Shown: positions 56,210 through 64,000 of the stretch, one piece after another
Numbering within the stretch: position 1 is the first letter of the stretch
How the letters are laid out: each line of letters starts with the position of its first letter
Origin: Tepidibacter hydrothermalis
GTDB taxonomy: Bacteria; Bacillota; Clostridia; Peptostreptococcales; Peptostreptococcaceae
NCBI RefSeq assembly: GCF_029542625.1
Contig: NZ_CP120733.1
Location: 1-64,000 of the forward strand
DNA: 64,000 bases
Direction of reading: 5' to 3'
Position numbers and translations under genes: made by a program
Notes under the pieces: model-generated
Databases searched by the model: none
What the model saw: only the letters and a program-made list of their open reading frames with translations
What the model was told of the DNA's origin: nothing

Positions 56210-59200
56210 ATGAAACGTATTAATTGGATTAAAAGGGTTACATCTTTTATTCTTGTGTTTATGATGGTGTTTGGGATGATGCCATGGCAGAATATCAGTG
56301 TTCGTGCACAGGATATTGGTGAAGGTCTAATCGTTGATTCGGTAGAGTTATTTAAATCATACGATGAAAAAAACAATATTAAGATGTTCATCAAAGTAAT
56401 TGCTAAGAATGGTAGCGATATTAGCACATTACAAGTGAAGTATGAAGATAGAAATGGATATCCGAAGGCGCTTACAAAAGATGATGCAGTTTCTTCAAAA
56501 ACGTCTGTGATATTTGAATTTCCTAAAGAACAAATAAATGATTTTACAGGGATCATTTTTCTAAATGATTATGCATTAAGAGATTTAACTTTTAGTGGTA
56601 TCCCTACCGTAATTCAAGCAGTACCAAAAAACATAAATATTAGTCAAACGACTCCAAAACCAAGCTTAACTATAAATGGTTCAGATTTAGATAAGCTAGA
56701 TACAATAATAGATGGATATCAGATAAAAGGATATACTAGAGTTAATGCTCGTCCAACAGAACTTAAAGACATGTGTGAAACACCAGCGGCAGATATAAAA
56801 AAAACACCATCTAGTTTAACTGTAGAGAACTTGAAGCATCCTGGGGCTTTAGGAACTGCAGATATTATTTTTGAAAAGACAAAAACTACATCGGATATTA
56901 AGATATCCGTTTCACATAGATACCTTTCTAGCTTTAGGTTTGTTCAAGATCTAAATATTGAAAATTTAAAGATGTATCCTAACGTAGGAACAAATGGAGA
57001 TTACTTATACATTGAAGGAAAAAATCTTCAAAAGCAAGATGTATATTTTTTAAATATCAATGGAATAGATGGATATCTACCAGAGAATCAAGCTGAGTTT
57101 GTAGATTTTAAAGAAAAAATTAATAAAGATAATGAAAATAGATTAACGGTTAAGGTTCCTGCTGGAATACCAATAGGGCAAAAATATAATGTATATGTAA
57201 CAGAAAAACAAGACTCAGAAATCATTGGTGAAGAAAAGGTTCCTGGAGTTTTTACAGTGGTAGATAAAGAAAATAAAGCAACTATTGATGATATATATCC
57301 TCCATCAGGATCTGATCAAGGTGGGTATGCCGTTGGAATTATAGGAAAAAATATTACTACCTTAAATATTCCAGGATTAGATGTAAACTATACTACTACG
57401 GATATAAGTTCTACTAGTGTAGATGGAACAACAGAATTAGAATTAAAATATCCAGATGGAAATTATAATGGCGTAGCTGTAACGGAAGTAACAAGAAAAA
57501 TATCTGTAGTAATGGGAAATCAAGCAAAGTTTCAAAAAGAAGATGGAAAATTTAAGTTTTCCATAGGAAGTCAAGATCAAATTTCTATATATCCACAGAA
57601 GATAAACATAGAAGATAATCCAATTGTAGATGTAACGGCAACTATTATAACAACATTTAATGCTAATGGAACAGAATATAAATTTATAGAAATGCCAGAG
57701 AAAAAACAAGGGTTTGAATATATTGCAAGTTCAAAATTACCCATAATAGAATCAGTAACACCAGAAAAAATTCAGATTATATCAAATGCAGAGGGGAAAT
57801 TTAACATTAAGGATGACATACTTCTTTCTATAAAAGGAAATAATTTCTTAGTCAATAAATATACAGATACTTCAAGCAATACAAGTATTATCAATTATCC
57901 TCAAGTGATTTTTAAAACTGTGAATGATAAAAATTTAGATAATTATGAAATTAAGGTATATTTTGAAGATGGAAAAGCAAAGGTCGCTTATAGGCAAAAT
58001 GGAAAAACTGAAATATTAGATAAGACAAGCGATGGTAGAAATTTAGATTTTTATGTTTTAAAGGATAATAGAGTAGTAAATGGATTAGAAGGAAATGAAT
58101 TAGGAAATAGAATTGTTGTAAAGTTACCAAAGGAAGTAATTCTTTCTATTGCAGGGTTTAAAAATGTACAGGTGGTAAATCCAACAAGAAATTCTAGCGA
58201 TCCAGGGCAAAGTCAGATAAAAGTTGCGGCTGTAAAATTTGTAAATGTAAGTGATAATCCTGTAATTGAAAGTGTAAACCCAGATATGATTACAGTAGAA
58301 GGTGGAGATGCTATTGTTGTTAAAGGTAGTAATTTCCAAGAAGGATGTAAGGTTTTAATAGATGGAAAAGAAGTTTCTGGAGTTACAAGAGAAATAGATA
58401 AGCTTGCAAATCAAATTATATTAAAATTTAATGCACCTCCAGGTAGAGAAGGAGAAACCCAAATTCAAGTAATCAATCCTTCTGGTGGAATTGCAATTGC
58501 TAAGTTTACCTATGTTATTTCCTTTAAAAAAGACCCAAAGTTAATAGATCTTACACCAAAAAAGGGAACTAATAATACCCTTGTTGTAGTAAATGGAGAT
58601 AATTTTTTAAAGCCAGATTCAGCAATATTAGATACAACTGGAATAGGCGCATATAAATTGATTGGAACAAGAATATTAATGGATGGAAAAGACATTAATA
58701 AATACACAGGACCAAATAATACACCAGAATTTGAGGACTATACAGCACCAAATAATGAAATATTAATGACTATAGTAGATGAAAAAATAAAGGTTTCTGA
58801 TTTTTATAAAAATGCAACTATAGAAGATACAAGTAATAAGATTTATGATTTTGATATAGATGAAAATAGAAATCCATATATTGTTAATAAAGATAATGAA
58901 AAATATACATTTAAAATAAAAAATGGAAATATTGAAGGTGAGAAGGAAGATGGAACAAGCTACCCAGTAACGCTAGAAATGAATAAGATTACTATAAATG
59001 AAACTACTCCTATAGATTTATCTGTAACAATGGATAATAAAATTCTTTCTATAGGAAAAAGATTAGATGGAGGAAAATACGTAAAGCTTTCAGACTATTA
59101 TCACAGTATTATATTTAAGGATGATACTGGAAAGTTTTATAGCCTTGATGTTAATCCAAAAGGTTCTATTATCTTAACGGGAACGCCAGGTGCTAATACT

Positions 59201-62200
59201 GAAGAAAACAAATATATTTTATCCTTGAACAAAAGCGGTAATATTATTGCTACAAAAGGGTCTGATTTTCCTGTTACCGTTACGAATGAAGGAATACAAA
59301 TGAATGGATTAACACTTAAAATGCAAACAGCGTATGCTAAAGATGTAAAAGATAAAATAACTGGAAATAGAGTAAAGGTAATAAATAGGAACCAAATTAT
59401 ATTTTATGTACCGAACTTAGAAGTAGAAGGAAAAGGAGCAGGCCCTTATGATGTGTCTGTAAAAAATCCAGATACAAAAACAGATACAAAGCCAGACAGC
59501 TTTGTATATTTCAATAATCCACAGAGTAAGCCAATTATCTCAGATATTTATCCAAAGGAAGGCTCTACTGAGGGTGGATACACTATTACTATCTTAGGAA
59601 ATGATTTTGAGGATACGAGCAAAGTATATATTGGTGGAGTGATAGTTGATAAAGAAGATACTCAGCTTAAAAATAAAAACACCTTGATTGTGAAAGTTCC
59701 TAAATATACAGGAAATATGGATGAATTAGAAACAGATAGAGTGACTGTTCCGGTTGTTATCGTTAATTATGATGCAGGAAGTGCAAGCAAGGAAGATGGC
59801 TTCACTTATGTAAAACCTAATAGTACACCAAAAATTGATAGAATTCTTCCGAACGAAGGAAGTGCAGCAGGGAATGAGATTGTAGAGATTTGGGGTTATG
59901 ATTTTAGATTTTCTGAACCATATAAGAATATGACAGGAGGTTCAGGATTTGATGAGGGAGATACTTTAATCGATTTAAATTACAATAATAAGTGGGATAG
60001 TGAAGCAAATAAGAGTGAGTGGAATATACAAGAAAATCTTCCTCAAACAGTAAAAATATATGACAAATATTATAATTCACCAATCTTACCAAAGGTATAT
60101 TTTAATAATAAAAAAGCCAAGATTGTGGAATGGTCTAGAGGATATTTAAAGGTAGTTACACCAGAGAATGTAGCTGGAGAAGCTGATGTTTATATTGTAA
60201 ATAATGATTCAGGTATATCCAATAAAGTTTCATACACATACAAAAGCTCCAATCCAAAAATAAATAAAATCTTACCTCCTGTTGGAAGAAAAATAGGGCA
60301 AGATAACGTAGAGATTCATGGAGAAGGATTTGTAAGCAGCAATATGAACATATATAAAGATTTTGAGAACGTAGAATCTGTATTTATGCCTGTAGTTAAA
60401 TTTGGAAATATAACCAACAGAGATATTCCAAGAGATAAAGATAACTCAGGAAGAATTGATGCAGGCCATGCAACAGTAAATTTAGCAGGAAATCTTACAG
60501 TCTATTATAATAGAGACGATCAAAATCTGACTGCAATCATTGAAGAAAATCAAAAAACATATAAAGCAGTATTTTTAAAATATAATGAAGAAGTTCGTTA
60601 TATTCCTGTCTCTTTATTAGGTTATCCAGGGTATGAGTTAATTAGAGTAGAGGTGCACGATGGAAGACTTATCGTAGAAAGAGGATATGCTCCAGAAACA
60701 AAGCTAATTAGTAGTGAACAAATGCAGCTTAAAACGCCTTCTTATTACACAATAGGAAAAGTACCTGTAACGATAATGAATCCAGATGGTGGGAGTGCAA
60801 CTGGAGAGTTTGAATATAAAAATCCAGACAGCCATCCACAGATTACTGAAATAACTAGAGAGGGTCAAGCTTCTATAGTTGATAATATAAATGGAAAAGA
60901 TGTTAAAGTAGTCAAGGTAAACTATAAAGGTGGTAGTATAATAAGCGTAAAAGGATCTGATTTTAGAGAAAATGCAAAGATATCTATAGGAGATATAATG
61001 GAAATTGATTATGAAAATATAAATCCAGATCTTCCTAGTAAACTTACGTTTAAAATAGATGGAGTAGATGAAAGTGAGATAGGAAAGCTTCATAAAGTAG
61101 TAGTTCAAAATGAAGATGGAGCATTTGCAAGTTCAGATGACGAAAATTTAGATATTCCTATATACATAGTATTTACAAAAGGAGAAACTTCTCCCAAAAT
61201 AGACACAATAACTCCAGATAGAGGTCTATCAAAAGGAGGAGAAACGGTAGTTATAAAAGGACTTGATTTTAGAGAGACTATGGAAGGATATGAGCCTAAG
61301 AAAATAGCTGTATACTTTGGAGAAATAAAGGTTGAAGAGAAATATATTAAATTCATAGATTACAGAACTATAGAAGTAATAACACCTAAAAGTGATCCAA
61401 AAACAGTAGATGTTAAGATAGAAAATCCTGATGGAGAAATGTCAAATTCGGTTGAATATACATATTTGAGTGATCCAGATATAACTCAAATAGTAGATGC
61501 AAAGGATAATTCTATTAATATATCTACTATATACGTAGATGGAGGACAAGAAATACAGATAAAAGGAAATGACTTTATGTCTGGAGCTAGAGTTGTATTC
61601 AGTCCTGTTCTTAAAGAAGCTACAGATACTGATACAGATATAATAACTATTGATGGTAAAAATTATGTTTTAGTATCTGGAACTGATGGTACTGCTGAAT
61701 TCATAGATTCTCAAAATTTAAAAGTTACGACTCCTGCTGGAAAACTAGGATCTAAAGGAGTTATGATAATCAATCCAGATAAAGCTGGAAGTAATATATA
61801 TGATGTAGTTTATGTAATAGATCAAATAGATGCACCAACAGGTGTAAAAGCGGATCTTATATATGACAAGTATATAAAGATAGATTGGAATGAAGTAAAA
61901 GATGCGACATCTTATGAAATATATGCAGTAGAAGATGATAAGGAAATGTATCTTGTTGGGACTACTGATTTAACTACATTTATATACAGAGATGTAAAAT
62001 CAAAGACTGACTATAGATTCATAGTAAAGGCTATAGGTGAATTTGGATTATCAAAAGGTTCATCAAAAAGTAATGAAGTGACAACTAAATCACATTCAGG
62101 ATATGAGGATAAAGATGGAGAAATAAATGAAAAAACATCTATAAATAGATCTGGAAGTACTGTTAACGTGTTAATAGGAACAGATGATTATGATGAGAAG

Positions 62201-62710
62201 GAAACTGTTATAGATCTTACAAAGGGAGAATATGCAGGAGCAAAAGAAGTTGTTATAAGTATACCAGCAAGGGTTGCTACAAGTTACTTAGCAAAGGATG
62301 TAAAAGTAGTTTTAAGTGACATGTATGTTAAGTTTAACCCTACTGTATTTAATGTATCAAAGCTTTATGAAAGTAAGGATAAGGATAAAGCAGGGGTTAA
62401 ATTCAAAATAGGGATTAATCAACAGAATGCTTCAACTTCTTTATCTAATGAGTATGAATTAAAGGCTGATGTATTCATTGGAGAAGATAATACTAGTATA
62501 GATTATCTAAAAAACAATATGGATATATCACTTGATTTTGATTCTGCTAAAGCAGATCTTAGAAGGATGAGAAATATATCTCTTAGAAGATATGATGAAT
62601 ATAAAAATGAATGGACTTATGTAAAGCAGAGAATGGACAATTATTCTACTTCTATTAACTCTCCAGTAAATAGACTTGGAAGATATTCAATTATAGGTAG
62701 TAGGAGGTAA
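56210..62710 (+). CDS. Giant secreted IPT/TIG-repeat protein (2166 residues)
   Basis: Signal peptide (~1-35, FILVFMMVFGMMPWQNISVR), then about nine IPT/TIG-type units, each starting with a P-x-I-x-x-I-x-P-x-x-G turn: ~360 (DIYPPSGSDQGGY), ~683 (ESVNPDMITVEGGD), ~775, ~1107 (SDIYPKEGSTEGGY), ~1207, ~1349, ~1541, ~1661 (DTITPDRGLSKGGE) and ~1754. Two Ca-loop-like stretches occur (LIDLNYNNKWDSE, DKDNSGRIDAG). A fibronectin-III domain (~1872-1965) and a C-terminal ~190-residue beta domain follow. AGGAGGGG precedes the ATG. The first ~1,540 codons use ATT/ATC for Ile more than the neighbours, while the last ~600 use ATA like the rest of the window, so the gene seems mosaic. Role likely in adhesion or surface structure; no enzyme motif. 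Confidence 0.85.
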   Translation: MKRINWIKRVTSFILVFMMVFGMMPWQNISVRAQDIGEGLIVDSVELFKSYDEKNNIKMFIKVIAKNGSDISTLQVKYEDRNGYPKALTKDDAVSSKTSVIFEFPKEQINDFTGIIFLNDYALRDLTFSGIPTVIQAVPKNINISQTTPKPSLTINGSDLDKLDTIIDGYQIKGYTRVNARPTELKDMCETPAADIKKTPSSLTVENLKHPGALGTADIIFEKTKTTSDIKISVSHRYLSSFRFVQDLNIENLKMYPNVGTNGDYLYIEGKNLQKQDVYFLNINGIDGYLPENQAEFVDFKEKINKDNENRLTVKVPAGIPIGQKYNVYVTEKQDSEIIGEEKVPGVFTVVDKENKATIDDIYPPSGSDQGGYAVGIIGKNITTLNIPGLDVNYTTTDISSTSVDGTTELELKYPDGNYNGVAVTEVTRKISVVMGNQAKFQKEDGKFKFSIGSQDQISIYPQKINIEDNPIVDVTATIITTFNANGTEYKFIEMPEKKQGFEYIASSKLPIIESVTPEKIQIISNAEGKFNIKDDILLSIKGNNFLVNKYTDTSSNTSIINYPQVIFKTVNDKNLDNYEIKVYFEDGKAKVAYRQNGKTEILDKTSDGRNLDFYVLKDNRVVNGLEGNELGNRIVVKLPKEVILSIAGFKNVQVVNPTRNSSDPGQSQIKVAAVKFVNVSDNPVIESVNPDMITVEGGDAIVVKGSNFQEGCKVLIDGKEVSGVTREIDKLANQIILKFNAPPGREGETQIQVINPSGGIAIAKFTYVISFKKDPKLIDLTPKKGTNNTLVVVNGDNFLKPDSAILDTTGIGAYKLIGTRILMDGKDINKYTGPNNTPEFEDYTAPNNEILMTIVDEKIKVSDFYKNATIEDTSNKIYDFDIDENRNPYIVNKDNEKYTFKIKNGNIEGEKEDGTSYPVTLEMNKITINETTPIDLSVTMDNKILSIGKRLDGGKYVKLSDYYHSIIFKDDTGKFYSLDVNPKGSIILTGTPGANTEENKYILSLNKSGNIIATKGSDFPVTVTNEGIQMNGLTLKMQTAYAKDVKDKITGNRVKVINRNQIIFYVPNLEVEGKGAGPYDVSVKNPDTKTDTKPDSFVYFNNPQSKPIISDIYPKEGSTEGGYTITILGNDFEDTSKVYIGGVIVDKEDTQLKNKNTLIVKVPKYTGNMDELETDRVTVPVVIVNYDAGSASKEDGFTYVKPNSTPKIDRILPNEGSAAGNEIVEIWGYDFRFSEPYKNMTGGSGFDEGDTLIDLNYNNKWDSEANKSEWNIQENLPQTVKIYDKYYNSPILPKVYFNNKKAKIVEWSRGYLKVVTPENVAGEADVYIVNNDSGISNKVSYTYKSSNPKINKILPPVGRKIGQDNVEIHGEGFVSSNMNIYKDFENVESVFMPVVKFGNITNRDIPRDKDNSGRIDAGHATVNLAGNLTVYYNRDDQNLTAIIEENQKTYKAVFLKYNEEVRYIPVSLLGYPGYELIRVEVHDGRLIVERGYAPETKLISSEQMQLKTPSYYTIGKVPVTIMNPDGGSATGEFEYKNPDSHPQITEITREGQASIVDNINGKDVKVVKVNYKGGSIISVKGSDFRENAKISIGDIMEIDYENINPDLPSKLTFKIDGVDESEIGKLHKVVVQNEDGAFASSDDENLDIPIYIVFTKGETSPKIDTITPDRGLSKGGETVVIKGLDFRETMEGYEPKKIAVYFGEIKVEEKYIKFIDYRTIEVITPKSDPKTVDVKIENPDGEMSNSVEYTYLSDPDITQIVDAKDNSINISTIYVDGGQEIQIKGNDFMSGARVVFSPVLKEATDTDTDIITIDGKNYVLVSGTDGTAEFIDSQNLKVTTPAGKLGSKGVMIINPDKAGSNIYDVVYVIDQIDAPTGVKADLIYDKYIKIDWNEVKDATSYEIYAVEDDKEMYLVGTTDLTTFIYRDVKSKTDYRFIVKAIGEFGLSKGSSKSNEVTTKSHSGYEDKDGEINEKTSINRSGSTVNVLIGTDDYDEKETVIDLTKGEYAGAKEVVISIPARVATSYLAKDVKVVLSDMYVKFNPTVFNVSKLYESKDKDKAGVKFKIGINQQNASTSLSNEYELKADVFIGEDNTSIDYLKNNMDISLDFDSAKADLRRMRNISLRRYDEYKNEWTYVKQRMDNYSTSINSPVNRLGRYSIIGSRR

Positions 62711-62713
62711 ATC

Positions 62714-64000
62714 ATGAGAAAAATATTATCTTTAACAATTATATTTGTATTGAGTTTTTGCACATTGGTTCACGCAGATCAATTCTCTCCGTATCTAGAT
62801 AACTATATAGAGGGTTATATAAAAGATGTATTAGATGGAACAGTTCAAATTGAAGAGTACGATGGTACTCTTCATACCTTGAACTTTTCAAATGAAGCGA
62901 TATATATAATAGATAATAGAGATGCTATGCTTATAGATTTTAAGCCTGGAATGGAAGTATATGCGACTCTTAAAGGAAAAAAAATAGACTATATAGAGAG
63001 TTATTCAACTCAAAATACAGGATATATACCTGAAGGATCTAAGGTTAGAAGTGGAACAATTCAAAAAATAGATAGAAACCAAATAAATTTAAGATATATA
63101 ACTGGAGATGAAGAGACATTTCACACAACACCTGCAACACAAGTGACTAAGAATGGACAAATTACATCTTTAAATACGTTATATGTAGGAGATAAGGTTC
63201 GATTCTTATTTGATAAAATAGATTCAAATGTAATAAATAAAATACAAGTAGATAATCAATATACAAGTATAAAGTCTTTATATAAAGCTACAATGAAATC
63301 AACTGATGATATATCAGAAAATATATCACTTGTAAATTTAAAGACTTTAAAAAATGGTAAATGGGAAAAAACAAATAATTATACTACTATACCTTACAAC
63401 AATGAAGTTCCTGTATATTCAAATGGATCTAAGATAGAATACAGTGATTTAAAGTATTATGCAGGAAAAACTGTTTATTTGGTAGTAAAAGACTTTTTTG
63501 GAACTGAAAAGATAGAGAGATTAGTTGTAAAGGATTCTTATGAATACAATTTTTCTGATAAAATAGAAGATATAAACTTCTATAGTGATAAATTTGAGCT
63601 TTCAAATAAGAAGAATATATCTCTTAATGATGGAACTATAATAATCAAGAATTCGAGACTTGTAGATAAATACTCTATAAATTCGAAGTCAGATGCATTT
63701 GTAGTAGCAGAAGGAAGAAATAATTCTTTATCAGCAGATGTAGTGTATATATATAATGAAGATATAAATAATTCTAGTATAGGTCAAAACTACATATATG
63801 CCTCAAAACTTGATGAGATAGATACTTATTCAGTTAAAATAGAGGATTTTAATGTTTTAAATGAAAATGAATGGGAATCATTTGATTCTGAAAAAGATTT
63901 ATATTATGATGAAGATACTTATATATACGATTTAGTAAATGATAAGAAGCTTACAATAGATGAATTCTCATCACTAGATGCAGACCATAAAAAGTATTAT
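62714..64000 (+). CDS. Secreted protein of unknown function (3' end outside window)
   Basis: The frame is open from ATG 62714 to the window end, 429 codons without a stop. TAGGAGGT overlaps the stop of the preceding gene, so it belongs to the same unit. A signal peptide (MRKILSLTIIFVLSFCTLVH, cut near HAD) is followed by a series of short beta-rich units: VLDGTVQIEEYDGTLHTLNF, VRSGTIQKIDRNQINLRYIT, LYVGDKVRFLFDKI. Such OB-like strands recall the body of S-layer proteins, but no SLH is seen in the visible part. Function not recognised. Confidence 0.8.
   Translation, partial: MRKILSLTIIFVLSFCTLVHADQFSPYLDNYIEGYIKDVLDGTVQIEEYDGTLHTLNFSNEAIYIIDNRDAMLIDFKPGMEVYATLKGKKIDYIESYSTQNTGYIPEGSKVRSGTIQKIDRNQINLRYITGDEETFHTTPATQVTKNGQITSLNTLYVGDKVRFLFDKIDSNVINKIQVDNQYTSIKSLYKATMKSTDDISENISLVNLKTLKNGKWEKTNNYTTIPYNNEVPVYSNGSKIEYSDLKYYAGKTVYLVVKDFFGTEKIERLVVKDSYEYNFSDKIEDINFYSDKFELSNKKNISLNDGTIIIKNSRLVDKYSINSKSDAFVVAEGRNNSLSADVVYIYNEDINNSSIGQNYIYASKLDEIDTYSVKIEDFNVLNENEWESFDSEKDLYYDEDTYIYDLVNDKKLTIDEFSSLDADHKKYY

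Overview
This window comes from an AT-rich, endospore-forming, Gram-positive Clostridia. Evidence: spoVT, yabP, yabQ and spoIIE are present, together with SLH-domain S-layer proteins, a lipoprotein PrsA and very strong use of AT-rich codons. The order pth-mfd-prsA-spoVT-flippase-mazG-hup-rqcP-yabP-yabQ-divIC-ppx-spoIIE is the classic Firmicutes chromosomal block. I would place it near Peptostreptococcales/Tissierellales, but the sequence alone does not fix the genus.

Layout. 0-3.2 kb: two tandem chemoreceptor genes with almost identical signalling domains (the first is cut by the window edge). 4.0-21.9 kb: the conserved housekeeping and sporulation block, all on the + strand, with a tandem duplicated SpoVB/YabM-type flippase and an inserted polysaccharide deacetylase. 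21.9-22.1 kb: a cluster of DnaA boxes at the point where synteny breaks after spoIIE. 22.1-26.0 kb: a minus-strand Mre11/Rad50 (SbcD/SbcC)-type set in which the Rad50 ATPase is divided into two genes with a small coiled-coil gene between them. 26.4-31.2 kb: two small hypothetical genes, a C-terminal processing protease and CTP synthase. 31.3-53.2 kb: a surface-layer region with three SLH S-layer proteins, a phosphoglucomutase and two copies of a cassette made of an accessory SecA plus a ~224-residue partner. Each SecA carries a ~270-residue C-terminal extension built of three beta-rich repeats. 53.7-64 kb: large secreted Ig/IPT-fold proteins, the last one cut by the window edge.

The intergenic spaces hold a family of ~200-bp long imperfect hairpin elements: eleven full-length or composite copies and one 78-bp deletion form. 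They share a core, while each copy has its own outer arm that still pairs with the opposite arm of the same copy. A second ~130-bp repeat occurs once alone and once inserted in the tip of a ~200-bp element.

The right half reads as one functional neighbourhood: abundant S-layer proteins with strong sigma-A-type promoters and shared 11-bp-spaced TGTAA motifs, each group followed by its own SecA-like motor and partner. The most unusual items are the duplicated SecA/partner cassettes, the divided Rad50, the DnaA-box cluster and the variable-arm hairpin repeats.
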